Shown: piece after piece, positions 1 through 8,483 of the stretch
How positions within the stretch are numbered: position 1 is the first letter of the stretch
Layout: every line of letters starts with the position of its first letter
Source: Bacteroidota bacterium
Lineage (GTDB): Bacteria > Bacteroidota > Bacteroidia > Chitinophagales > Chitinophagaceae
Direction: 5' to 3'
Length of the DNA: 64,000 nucleotides
Assembly: GCA_018268085.1 (NCBI GenBank)
Contig: JAFDXE010000005.1
Coordinates: 1-64,000 of the forward strand
Translations under genes and position numbers: made by a program
The notes under the pieces: model-generated
The model's input: only the letters and a program-made list of their open reading frames with translations
Told to the model about the DNA's origin: nothing
The model's database searches: none

Positions 1-51
1 TGTTGAAAGAGTAAACTTTTTAGAAGAGTAGAAATGGTGAAAAAATTTTTT

Positions 52-96
52 ACCGCAGATGAGCGCAGAATTAAAACGCAGAAGGCGCAGAAAGGA
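52..96. repeat. short interspersed CGCAGA-rich repeat
   Basis: Four copies of CGCAGA begin at 54, 64, 77 and 86, within a stretch that is otherwise A-rich. The element lies downstream of the 3' end of the minus-strand oxidoreductase gene. The pattern resembles small GC-richer intergenic elements found scattered in many genomes, but only one copy is visible in this window, so calling it a dispersed repeat is an inference. Confidence 0.3.
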
Positions 97-177
97 GCGT
101 TTTTGTTTGAACGAATTTTATTCGAATGGCACAGTGTTAAACCATGTAATGTATAGGAAATAATTTTAAAAATAATT

Positions 178-1863
178 TCAGGAAACGGCAAGGCCTGCAC
201 GTTTATTGAATTGGGTTTTCCTTAGCTCAACTTTATCAATCAACCATTGTGGCCACTGTGTGCGGTCTTCTGCATCATAAATACGCACATCCTGTCCTTC
301 TTCAGGAACCATCAGCTCATCTACATGTTTATCCAGGATTTTAGCAACGGTATGTAAACCTGAATTTAGTGCGCCAGAAACACCATGAGATAAAGTACTG
401 GCGCCACATAAAAATAAATTTCGGATCTCAGATTTAGGACTATATGAAAACGGCCCAACCTGTACCAGTGTTTTTTCTGTTCCGTACACATTGCCCTTTG
501 TAGACCGGATATAATATTCATTGGTTATGGGAGTAGCCACATTCTTTTGCACAATACAATTGCGAACACCAGGCAAAAGTCTTTCGAGACTGTTCAGAAA
601 TTTTTCTGCAACCCGTTCTTTAAACTGCAGGTATTTTTCTGATCGTTCTTTGCGTTCGTTTATAAATGCTGCAACTGATTCATACTTAATATACGTTATC
701 AGTTCAAACGTATGATGCCGCCCGTTAAATCCTGCCGGATCTTTCATACTACTGCAATTGATAAACAATCCCGGGAATTCTTCATCTGAAAGAATATCTT
801 CAGCAGACATATCATCGTACAACCTGTCCATGTCTTTTTCACGCATCATCCAGATATTACCGGAGTCAATGCCGGCTTTTGTTACATCCAAATCAACTGT
901 AACAAACATCATCAGTGATGTAACGGAATATTTTGTTTTATTGAGTTTCGATTGTAATGATTTGCTGAGATGTTCTTTGCCAATCATTTTATGATAAGTC
1001 TGGTGCGGATCCGCATTAGAAACAATATTGTCTGCAAATAATTTTTCACCGTTTTCCAGCAATACACCCACGGCTTTTTTTATTTTACCGGTTGTTTCTA
1101 TGAGTATCTTTTCCACGCCAACGCCGGTTCGTATTTCACCATTGTGTTTTTTGATGGCATTGGTTAATGCTTTTACAATACCAGCGCCCCCGCCCATCGG
1201 ATAAAATCCACCATCAAAATAATGATCCATCGTTGCACAATGCACGGGAAAGGAAGCCAATGCCGGCGGTAAACCATGATCTCCGCATTGTACATTTAAT
1301 ATTTGTTGTAACAGGGGATCTTTGATGTGCCAGTTGATTACACGTCTCAGGCTGAACAAACCGTATTTTCCCAATTGTGCTGTTCGAAATGGTATGGTGA
1401 GGTTATCCCAAAAGCCGCTCATTTTTGGAATGAGGTATAATTGGGTACTTACTTTTTTTACCAGCTCCAGGTATTTTTTCAATCCCTTTTTCTCGTGTGG
1501 AAATTGTTGCGCAAGTTTTTCATACAAATTATCAATGCCTGCAGGAAGATCGAATCTTTTTTCCCCGATCTGGCAATGCTCGTATGCATCTTTTTTCATC
1601 CTGAAAAAAACAAGATCATTGGCAATCCCCAGGGATTCGAATATCAAACTCGATGAGGCGCCTTTCTCCATATTGCCTATGTAATGAACGCCCGGACTAA
1701 ACCGTTGACCGCCGAGATAAAAACTATGGCACCAGCCGCCCGGAACATAATGCTGTTCAATTACCACAACCTTTTGTCCGTTTTTTGCCAACGCCAGTGC
1801 GGCAGCCAGGCCACCGGCGCCCGATCCGATAATAATACTGTCTATATGCCCCATTATTTGCAA
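178..1863 (-). CDS. FAD-dependent oxidoreductase, phytoene desaturase/retinol saturase-like (flexirubin locus)
   Basis: The 561-residue protein has an N-terminal dinucleotide-binding motif GSGAGG (residues 13-18) followed by a glutamate at the end of the second strand (VIEQHY). Near the C-terminus, LFLCGASTLSHGVSG is the second FAD contact typical of the CrtI/retinol saturase superfamily. These enzymes desaturate, saturate or isomerise polyene chains. It is divergent from the Dar genes and probably acts on the polyene or the alkyl part of the pigment, but its substrate cannot be read from sequence. A second, distant member is encoded at 18132-19664. Translation may start at 1863 or at the second methionine (1854), which is closer to the family start. 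Confidence 0.85.
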   Translation of the reverse strand: MQIMGHIDSIIIGSGAGGLAAALALAKNGQKVVVIEQHYVPGGWCHSFYLGGQRFSPGVHYIGNMEKGASSSLIFESLGIANDLVFFRMKKDAYEHCQIGEKRFDLPAGIDNLYEKLAQQFPHEKKGLKKYLELVKKVSTQLYLIPKMSGFWDNLTIPFRTAQLGKYGLFSLRRVINWHIKDPLLQQILNVQCGDHGLPPALASFPVHCATMDHYFDGGFYPMGGGAGIVKALTNAIKKHNGEIRTGVGVEKILIETTGKIKKAVGVLLENGEKLFADNIVSNADPHQTYHKMIGKEHLSKSLQSKLNKTKYSVTSLMMFVTVDLDVTKAGIDSGNIWMMREKDMDRLYDDMSAEDILSDEEFPGLFINCSSMKDPAGFNGRHHTFELITYIKYESVAAFINERKERSEKYLQFKERVAEKFLNSLERLLPGVRNCIVQKNVATPITNEYYIRSTKGNVYGTEKTLVQVGPFSYSPKSEIRNLFLCGASTLSHGVSGALNSGLHTVAKILDKHVDELMVPEEGQDVRIYDAEDRTQWPQWLIDKVELRKTQFNKRAGLAVS

Positions 1864-2013
1864 TATTAAACTTATTATTCAAGCTGTAAACAGTTATGTA
1901 ATTAATCTCATTATTACTTCATTCATTCAAAACAATATCAATCATTGAAAGTTCTGTTTACCTGGTTATTTTGATTACGTGTTTTCATACATTGTACCAA
2001 TCACATTCTATGC

Positions 2014-2021
2014 TATATTTG
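2014..2021 (+). promoter_or_regulatory. Bacteroidota-type -7 promoter element (TATATTTG)
   Basis: TATATTTG matches the TAnnTTTG consensus of the Bacteroidota primary sigma factor. A weak TTG lies about 19 bases upstream, near 1992. The ATG of the following gene is only 8 bases downstream of the element, so a transcript started here would be almost leaderless. It would drive the first plus-strand operon, which carries darA and darB. Confidence 0.5.
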
Positions 2022-2028
2022 AACATTT

Positions 2029-2520
2029 ATGAAAACGATATTGCAGAAAGGTTCTATGCTGTTGTTTTGTTTCCTTGCATGCGCAACGGTTTGGGCACAA
2101 AATGCTGAGTTTAATAAAACCGCATTTTATAAAGTGATGGAAAATAGTTCGGTTGAATCGATTGATCAGCAAATTAAAAAAGTGGAATCCGCTGCCGATA
2201 ACTATAAAGATGCGTATACCGGCGCTTTGCTGATGAAGAAATCGGGATTGATTGCCGGCGCAGCAAAAAAATTAAATGTATTTAAGCAGGGGCATAAAAA
2301 ACTGGAAGCTGCCATTGAAAAAGATCCTTTGAACCCGGAGTTTCGTTTTTTAAGATTGATGATACAGGAAAACGCACCTAAAATTGTAAAATACCATTCG
2401 GATATAGAAAAGGATGTAAGTATTATTCAGGAATCCTATAAAAAAATGTCTCCGGAACTACAAACCGCAGTGATGGATTACCGCAAACAATCCAAATCGT
2501 TGAAAAATATAATTCTTTAA
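2029..2520 (+). CDS. secreted protein of unknown function at the head of the dar operon
   Basis: A 163-residue protein with a clear signal peptide (hydrophobic LLFCFLACATV, cleavage after VWAQ near residue 24). The mature part is mostly predicted helix, rich in lysine, glutamate and alanine, with a segment resembling a TPR-like helical hairpin (LEAAIEKDPLNPEFRFLRL). It is followed after 9 bases by darA, so the two are very likely co-transcribed. No catalytic motif is visible. Its place suggests a periplasmic accessory role in making or moving the dialkylresorcinol. This is inference from context only. Confidence 0.7.
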   Translation: MKTILQKGSMLLFCFLACATVWAQNAEFNKTAFYKVMENSSVESIDQQIKKVESAADNYKDAYTGALLMKKSGLIAGAAKKLNVFKQGHKKLEAAIEKDPLNPEFRFLRLMIQENAPKIVKYHSDIEKDVSIIQESYKKMSPELQTAVMDYRKQSKSLKNIIL

Positions 2521-2529
2521 CCGCTAATA

Positions 2530-3429
2530 ATGAGCAAGAAAGTATTGGCAATTTATTTTTCTCAATCGGGCCAGTTGGGAGAAATCATCGATAACATTAC
2601 AGCACCACTGGCCGGCCCGGGTATCACAATAGAAAAAGTTCGGGTTCAACCGGCAACGCCCTACCCTTTTCCCTGGAAAGGCAATAGTTTTTTTGCAGTG
2701 ATGCCGGATTGTGTACTGAGTGTTCCCACAGCCCTTGCCCCTTTCCAGCTGAAAGAAAATAAATACGATCTGGTGATATTGGGATACCAGGCCTGGTTTT
2801 TATCTCCCAGCATTCCTTTCAATTCCATTTTAAGTGAACCCACTGTGAAGACGGTGCTTAAAGATACACCGGTGGTAATGGTTACCGGCGCCCGGAATAT
2901 GTGGATCACAGCGTTTGAAAAATCTAAAGTAAAACTGAAAGAAATTGGCGCAAAACTGGCAGGCAATATTGCACTGGTGGATAAGCACGCAAATTTCGTT
3001 AGTTTTGTGACCATTTTTTACTGGATGTTAAAGGGGAAAAAGGGAAGAGCATTGAACATTTTTCCAAAACCGGGTGTTTCAGATGAGGATATTGCAGGGG
3101 CGAGGGAATTTGGTGTGGTAGTAGCGCAACACCTCAATAGTGGTAAATGGGAGGATTTACAACCGGCACTTGTTGCTAAAAAGGCGGTCGAAATTAAATA
3201 CAGGCTGATGTTTATTGAATCGAAAGCATCACGCATTTTCTCAATATGGGCTAACATAATTGTGAAAAAGAAGAACCGCAGCTTTTGGCTTAGTTTGTTC
3301 AAGTATTACCTTATTATTGCACTTTTTGTTGCAGCCCCCATCATACTTACGGTAGATGCAATTTTTTTTAAACCGTTTTTGTTGAAAAAAATAAGAGCAA
3401 GGAAACAATATTTATTAGGAGTGAATTAA
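2530..3429 (+). CDS. darA: dialkylresorcinol biosynthesis protein DarA
   Basis: A 299-residue protein of the DarA family, recognised by its N-terminal VLAIYFSQSGQLGEI, a flavodoxin-like phosphate-binding loop, and by the darB gene 7 bases downstream. In the known dialkylresorcinol pathway DarB joins two fatty acid-derived acyl units into a cyclohexanedione and DarA is needed to convert this to the aromatic resorcinol. The flavodoxin-like start fits a flavin-dependent oxidation. The C-terminus carries a hydrophobic segment (about residues 258-285, YYLIIALFVAAPIILTV) that probably tethers the enzyme to the membrane. Family and neighbour agree, so the call is firm; the exact chemistry rests on family knowledge. 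Confidence 0.9.
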   Translation: MSKKVLAIYFSQSGQLGEIIDNITAPLAGPGITIEKVRVQPATPYPFPWKGNSFFAVMPDCVLSVPTALAPFQLKENKYDLVILGYQAWFLSPSIPFNSILSEPTVKTVLKDTPVVMVTGARNMWITAFEKSKVKLKEIGAKLAGNIALVDKHANFVSFVTIFYWMLKGKKGRALNIFPKPGVSDEDIAGAREFGVVVAQHLNSGKWEDLQPALVAKKAVEIKYRLMFIESKASRIFSIWANIIVKKKNRSFWLSLFKYYLIIALFVAAPIILTVDAIFFKPFLLKKIRARKQYLLGVN

Positions 3430-3436
3430 AACTGTT

Positions 3437-4585
3437 ATGTCGCTGAACAAGGTTTATATAAATAATACATCGTCTTTTTTACCCAACGATCCCGTTTCTA
3501 ATGATGAGATGGAAACGTACCTGGGAATGATCAATGGCAATCCTTCCAAATCAAAAGCAATTGTTTTAAGAAACAATGGCATTAAACAGCGTTTTTATGC
3601 GCTCGATAAAAACGGGAAGCCTACGCATACCAATGCACAAATGACGGCATTGTCGGTTAGAAAATTATTTGAAAAAGATCCCGAACAAATGAAGCGGCTG
3701 GAATTGCTGAGCTGCGGAACATCTTCTCCCGACCAGATGATGCCCTCACACGGTGTTATGACGCACGGATGGTTGCCGGAAATTGATGCCGTTGAAGTGG
3801 TATCTCCTGCAGGTGTTTGCTGCGCCGGAATGCATGCTTTTAAATATGCTTACCTGGCCATTAAATCAGGCGATAAGAAAAATGCTGTTGCTACGGGTTC
3901 TGAGAGATTTTCTGCCTCCCTGCTATCGAATGTATTTGAAGATGAAGCGCATAAACTCTCTGAATTAAAATCTGATCCTTATATCGGGTTTGAAAAAGAA
4001 TTCCTGCGGTGGATGTTATCCGATGGCGCCTCCGCATTTTATATGTCCGATAAACCAAATGAAAATGGTTTAAGCCTGTCTGTTGATTGGGTAGATGGTA
4101 TTTCCTATGCCAACGAACTGGAAGCCTGTATGTATATGGGTTGCGAAAAACAAAAAGACGGCACATTAAAAAGTTACCTCGATTTTACACAGGAAGAACT
4201 TATTGCTCACTCTGTTTTAAGTATTAAACAGGATGTAAAATTGCTTGGAAAAAACATCGTAATACAGGGCGGAAAAAAACTCCGTGAAATATTTGATGAC
4301 CGGAAACTTGATATCAATGAAGTGGATTATTTCCTTCCGCACATGTCGAGCGACTTTTTCAGGTCTAAAATATTTGATGAACTGATCGTTAAAGGCATCG
4401 GCATTCCATACGAGAAATGGTTCTTCAATTTACCAACTGTGGGTAATGTGGGTGCAAGCTCAGTGTACTTAATGGTTGATGAATTATTTCATAGTGGTAA
4501 ACTAAAAAAAGGAAATAAGATTTTGTTGCTGGTTCCGGAGAGCTCAAGGTTCTCCTATATGTATTCGATGCTCACCGTTTGTTAA
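3437..4585 (+). CDS. darB: DarB, beta-ketoacyl-ACP synthase III-type dialkylresorcinol synthase
   Basis: A 382-residue thiolase-fold enzyme of the KAS III group. The catalytic triad is visible: Cys129 in PAGVCCAGMHA, His302 in FLPHMSSDFF and Asn337 in PTVGNVGASS. DarB enzymes catalyse head-to-head condensation of two beta-ketoacyl or related acyl thioesters and cyclisation to a 1,3-cyclohexanedione, the precursor of the dialkylresorcinol half of flexirubins. It starts 7 bases after darA. The length and all three catalytic residues are normal, so it should be active. Confidence 0.93.
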   Translation: MSLNKVYINNTSSFLPNDPVSNDEMETYLGMINGNPSKSKAIVLRNNGIKQRFYALDKNGKPTHTNAQMTALSVRKLFEKDPEQMKRLELLSCGTSSPDQMMPSHGVMTHGWLPEIDAVEVVSPAGVCCAGMHAFKYAYLAIKSGDKKNAVATGSERFSASLLSNVFEDEAHKLSELKSDPYIGFEKEFLRWMLSDGASAFYMSDKPNENGLSLSVDWVDGISYANELEACMYMGCEKQKDGTLKSYLDFTQEELIAHSVLSIKQDVKLLGKNIVIQGGKKLREIFDDRKLDINEVDYFLPHMSSDFFRSKIFDELIVKGIGIPYEKWFFNLPTVGNVGASSVYLMVDELFHSGKLKKGNKILLLVPESSRFSYMYSMLTVC

Positions 4586-4668
4586 GGCGTTAGCCACAAA
4601 GTCATGTAGCATCGTAATGTTTTTTTAAAACGGTATTGCCAGGTGCTCATGCAATTAAAATTTCTTTT

Positions 4669-5076
4669 ATGAAAAAAGAAGAAGTTCCCCAGGATCCCGG
4701 TGCATTGGGCAGAGTTACCAGGGAAGTTTGTTACGCAACAGATAAAGACGGAAAATATACAAAAGAACTCAGCACCGGCTGGGATGTAAAAATAAATGCA
4801 CTTGATCTTGCCTGGGAAGACATCGCTCAAAGAATAGAAAACGCCCGGCAGAAAGTAATAAACAACGAAGCTAGCCCGGTACTTTTTTTCATGGAGAAAA
4901 GACTGATGGATATGACTACCATCGCTGCTTATACCGGATTCTGGAAATGGCAGATAAAAAAACATTTGAAACCGGCTGTTTTTAAAAAATTATCTGATAA
5001 AAAACTGAAACGCTACGCAGATGCATTTAATGTAAGCGTGGAAGACTTTATCCATCTCAACGTAAATGAAGATTAA
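4669..5076 (+). CDS. small protein of unknown function between darB and the BtrH-like gene
   Basis: The ATG at 4669 gives 135 residues (an in-frame TTG at 4636 would add 11). No membrane segment or signal peptide is seen. The C-terminal half (residues about 75-130) looks helical, with a pattern like a small helix-turn-helix or helical adaptor (TIAAYTGFWKWQIKKHL, then FNVSVEDFIHL). The 3' end overlaps the next gene by 11 bases, which indicates translational coupling to the BtrH-like protein. A partner or accessory subunit for that enzyme is the simplest guess. I do not recognise the family. Confidence 0.65.
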   Translation: MKKEEVPQDPGALGRVTREVCYATDKDGKYTKELSTGWDVKINALDLAWEDIAQRIENARQKVINNEASPVLFFMEKRLMDMTTIAAYTGFWKWQIKKHLKPAVFKKLSDKKLKRYADAFNVSVEDFIHLNVNED

Positions 5077-6085
5077 TTTCGAACATAAACAAGCAGCACA
5101 TTGTGAGAACGGTGTTACCAGCAGTTTATTACAATACAATGGTATCAACAAAATAACTGAACCGCTGGCATTTGGTATTGGTTCAGGCTTATTCTTTGTA
5201 AACCTCCCCTTTCTTAAAATAAACAACGGCCCTGCAATAGCGTTCAGAACGATGCCTGGCTTAATCTTTAAAAGAACCTGTAATGCACTGGATATACCGG
5301 TGATCCGGAAAAAATTCAGTTCTCGTGAAAGTGCAGAAAAGGCACTGATGGAACAACTGAATGCAGGCCAGCCCGTGGGTTGCCAGGTGGGTGTGTACTA
5401 TTTAACGTATTTCCCGAAAGAATATCGTTTTCATTTTAATGCACATAATTTAATTGTTTTTGGAAAGGAAGGCGATGATTACCTGATCAGCGATCCGATT
5501 ATGGAAACGGCCACTACGCTTACCAGTTATGAACTGGAAAGAGTTCGTTTTGCCAAAGGCGCTTTTGCTCCCCGGGGCCAGATCTATTATACCCGTAAAG
5601 GCAACAATGTAACGGATGCGCAAATTGCCAGCGCCATTAAAAAAGGAATTAAACGGAACGTGGTACACATGATTAAAGTGCCCGGCTCTGTAATCGGTAT
5701 AAAAAGTATTGCCAATACCGGCAACAAAATAAAAAAATGGAAAGATAAACTGGGGGATAAAACTGCCGGTTTGTATCTCGCCCAGTTGGTACGCATGCAG
5801 GAAGAAATAGGAACCGGTGGCGGTGGATTCAGGTATATATATGCAGCCTTTCTTCAGGAAGCACATGCATTTGTTCCTAACGACGAATTACTCGACATTT
5901 CAAAATCGTTTACACAATCAGGCGATCTCTGGCGTACGGCTGCCGTACAGGCTGCCGGTATTTATAAAGGCAGAATCGGGAGCCAGGCTGATTATAACCA
6001 GATGGGCGATTACCTGCTCGAAATATCAGAGATAGAAAAAAGAGCTTTCCAGGCACTCTCCAAAATAAAATGGCGCAATGGGTAA
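5066..6085 (+). CDS. BtrH N-terminal domain / DUF4872 protein, putative ACP-dependent acyltransferase
   Basis: A 339-residue protein whose start (HKQAAHCENGVTSSLLQY, Cys13) and central HFNAHNLIVFGKEGDDYLISDP match the BtrH family. The Cys-His-Asp arrangement resembles a C39-like fold. BtrH moves an acyl group from an acyl carrier protein onto an aminoglycoside in butirosin biosynthesis. In this locus no aminoglycoside is made, so a logical acceptor is a hydroxyl of the dialkylresorcinol, which would form the flexirubin ester. That role is inference. The gene overlaps its upstream neighbour by 11 bases and the downstream ABC ATPase by 8, so it belongs to the dar operon. Confidence 0.8.
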   Translation: MKINFEHKQAAHCENGVTSSLLQYNGINKITEPLAFGIGSGLFFVNLPFLKINNGPAIAFRTMPGLIFKRTCNALDIPVIRKKFSSRESAEKALMEQLNAGQPVGCQVGVYYLTYFPKEYRFHFNAHNLIVFGKEGDDYLISDPIMETATTLTSYELERVRFAKGAFAPRGQIYYTRKGNNVTDAQIASAIKKGIKRNVVHMIKVPGSVIGIKSIANTGNKIKKWKDKLGDKTAGLYLAQLVRMQEEIGTGGGGFRYIYAAFLQEAHAFVPNDELLDISKSFTQSGDLWRTAAVQAAGIYKGRIGSQADYNQMGDYLLEISEIEKRAFQALSKIKWRNG

Positions 6086-6836
6086 TGCTGCCATCCGCAT
6101 ACAAAACCTTGGCTACTCTTATCCCGGACAGTTACGCAATTGTTTTACTGATCTTAACCTGGAGATAAACGAAGGCGCACGCTTTGGTTTATTCGGACCT
6201 AACGGTGCCGGTAAAACGACACTCATGCATTGCATGACCGGGTTGATCCGTTATACAACAGGAAGTATTCAATTGCTGGGCAATGAAGTGGCTACCTTCC
6301 GCAAATCGGTGAATAAACTGTTTGCGTTTGTGCCGCAGGATTTTTCATTGTACCATGAGCTTAGCCCGGTAGAAAACCTGGAGTTCTTTGGCGCATGGAG
6401 CGGCATGACGACACCTGCCATCCGTAAGCGAACACAGGAGTTACTCGAAGTGCTGGATCTGGCATCGTTGCGTAATAAACCCGTTCAAACATTTTCAGGC
6501 GGCATGAAGCGAAAGGTAAATCTTGCCATTGCGGTAATGAATAACCCCCGAATACTTTTTTTAGATGAACCAACCGTTGGTGTAGATATCCAGACAAGGC
6601 ATGTAATCATAAATTACCTCAAAGAACTGAACAGGAACGGAACCACGCTTGTGTACACCTCACACCAGTTAAATGAGGCAGAAGAACTATGTGATACCAT
6701 TGCCATGATAGCATCCGGCAGCATCATCGCACACAACTCACTCAATAACTTATTAACCGAACATAAAGAAGACGGCCTGGAAGGTTTGTTTCTGCGCCTT
6801 ACCGGGAAATCGTACATAGACGTTGATGTTATTTAA
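6078..6836 (+). CDS. ABC transporter ATP-binding protein
   Basis: A 252-residue nucleotide-binding subunit with Walker A GPNGAGKTT (residues 40-48), Q-loop VPQDF, signature FSGGMKRKV, Walker B ILFLDEP and H-loop YTSHQ. It overlaps the BtrH-like gene by 8 bases, and its stop codon overlaps the start of the permease gene by one base. With that permease it forms an ABC-2-type exporter. Its position inside the dar operon suggests export of the pigment or a precursor, or a role in self-protection. The substrate is not shown by sequence. Confidence 0.92.
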   Translation: MGNAAIRIQNLGYSYPGQLRNCFTDLNLEINEGARFGLFGPNGAGKTTLMHCMTGLIRYTTGSIQLLGNEVATFRKSVNKLFAFVPQDFSLYHELSPVENLEFFGAWSGMTTPAIRKRTQELLEVLDLASLRNKPVQTFSGGMKRKVNLAIAVMNNPRILFLDEPTVGVDIQTRHVIINYLKELNRNGTTLVYTSHQLNEAEELCDTIAMIASGSIIAHNSLNNLLTEHKEDGLEGLFLRLTGKSYIDVDVI

Positions 6837-8122
6837 TGTATAAACTCAGGGCAACCATATTAAAAGATATCCGGCTTTTATTGAGAGATAAAGTAGGCGT
6901 ATTGTTTATGTTCATCATGCCCGTCATTCTTGCCATCGTAATAACAGCGATACAAAACAGTACGTTTGAAATGGTGAACGACAATAAAGTACCGTTGTTG
7001 ATCAGCAATAAAGATACCGGTGTGTCGGGGGCCGCATTGGTAAAGGCAATTGAAAAAGTGGGAATGTTTGAAATAAGGCAGGTAAATAAAGATCTGCCCG
7101 ATAAGCAACTCATAGAACGCATGCACAATAAGGATGCACTGGTTGCATTGGTAATACCGGTAGAATTTTCAGCAAAAATGAAAGCAAAGGCGAACAGTAT
7201 CGCCAATAAAGCATTGAATAATTTCGGTGCGCCCGTTGATACAACAAAAACTATTGTATCCGTTGCCAAAGCTGAACCCATCACCATGTATTACCACCCG
7301 GTGTTGCAGGAGTCATTCAGGCAATCCATCAATGGTGCATTAAGAAGTTCATTGCAGATTGTGGAGAGTAAACAGGTATTGCAAACACTTTATTTTTCAC
7401 TGAACGAAACCAATTTGCCTGATAGTCTTGAAAAAGACATCATCAATACCGATGTTGCCATAAACCAGGTGCCGGTTTCAAGAGATGGCGCACATACTAT
7501 ACCCAATGCCACACAACACAACATTCCGGCGTGGACCATTTTTGCCATGTTCTTTGTAGTAATCTCACTGGGCAGCAGTATAGTAAAAGAAAAACTGAAC
7601 GGCAGTTTTATCAGGTTGAAAACTATGCCTACCAATTATTTTGTAGCATTGTTATCGAAACAAATTACCTACCTGTTTGTTACCTTATTGCAGGCAGCGG
7701 TAATATTTGCCATAGGAGCTTTCTTATTTCCAAAGATGGGTTTGCCGGCTTTGAATTTGCCGCACGACATGGCAGGCTTATTTATTGTTTCTTTAATTTG
7801 CGGATGGTGTGCAGTAAGCTTTGCCATGCTGGTTGGCGTATTTGCACAAACTCATGAACAATGCAATGGAATTGGTGCGGTATCTGTAATATTAATGGCA
7901 GCCATCGGCGGATTATTGGTACCCAGCTTTGCCATGCCGGCATCTTTTAAGTTAGCAATGAATATTTCACCATTGCACTGGGCACTGGAAGCATATTATG
8001 GCCTCTTCCTGGAAGGAGGTAAATTAAAAGATGTTTTGATAAATATTTTGCCTTTATTTGCGATAACGGTGGTTTTGCAGCTACTGGCAATATTGGGATT
8101 AAAAAGAAAAAACCTGGTATAA
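6836..8122 (+). CDS. ABC-2-type transporter permease
   Basis: A 428-residue membrane protein with one N-terminal transmembrane helix (about residues 18-38, GVLFMFIMPVILAIVI), a large extracytoplasmic domain of about 200 residues, and five or six helices in the C-terminal half. This is the layout of the ABC2_membrane_3 family. It partners the ATPase directly upstream (1-base overlap). It is a full-length permease and part of the dar transcription unit. Confidence 0.88.
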   Translation: MYKLRATILKDIRLLLRDKVGVLFMFIMPVILAIVITAIQNSTFEMVNDNKVPLLISNKDTGVSGAALVKAIEKVGMFEIRQVNKDLPDKQLIERMHNKDALVALVIPVEFSAKMKAKANSIANKALNNFGAPVDTTKTIVSVAKAEPITMYYHPVLQESFRQSINGALRSSLQIVESKQVLQTLYFSLNETNLPDSLEKDIINTDVAINQVPVSRDGAHTIPNATQHNIPAWTIFAMFFVVISLGSSIVKEKLNGSFIRLKTMPTNYFVALLSKQITYLFVTLLQAAVIFAIGAFLFPKMGLPALNLPHDMAGLFIVSLICGWCAVSFAMLVGVFAQTHEQCNGIGAVSVILMAAIGGLLVPSFAMPASFKLAMNISPLHWALEAYYGLFLEGGKLKDVLINILPLFAITVVLQLLAILGLKRKNLV

Positions 8123-8203
8123 TAAAATGGAAAACCAGGCGATAAAGCGGTTGCTGTTACAGAAAAATGGCAGCAACATAATTTGAAATTGATTTAGCAC
8201 AAC

Positions 8204-8473
8204 ATGGAAGCAACACAAACACAACTGAAATCGCAGTTAAAAGAACAGATAGTTAAACACCTGAACCTGTTATCTGTTAAACCGGAAGATATTAAAGATG
8301 ATGAACCGTTATTCGGGGAAGGGCTGGGTTTGGATTCTATTGATTCAATCGAATTGATTGTTTTATTACAGAGAGAATACGGTATTGATATAAAAGATCC
8401 GAAAGAAGGCCGTAAGGTTTTGGTTGATATAAACACCATGGCTGCTTACATAGAGCAACACAGAACGAAATAA
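8204..8473 (+). CDS. acyl carrier protein (cassette 1)
   Basis: An 89-residue ACP with the phosphopantetheine attachment site GLGLDSIDSIEL, Ser45 being the modified residue. It is closely similar to the ACP at 33668-33931, which has the same GLGLDSID core and the same KPEDI-DD-PLF lead-in. It would carry the growing polyene chain for the ketosynthase and chain-length factor encoded immediately downstream. The 81 bases before it hold two weak dyads (8113-8139 and 8150-8177) of unknown meaning. Confidence 0.93.
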   Translation: MEATQTQLKSQLKEQIVKHLNLLSVKPEDIKDDEPLFGEGLGLDSIDSIELIVLLQREYGIDIKDPKEGRKVLVDINTMAAYIEQHRTK

Positions 8474-8483
8474 ATTTTTTCCA

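Noticed and set aside
1322..1684. Long opposite-strand open frames inside the oxidoreductase, antiporter, MMPL and helicase genes
   Set aside because: They are shadows of the real genes, with codon bias and composition following the sense gene and no family resemblance.
8113..8177. Two weak dyads between ABC permease and first ACP as terminators
   Set aside because: The stems are 6-7 bp with long loops and no T-run, so they are not convincing.
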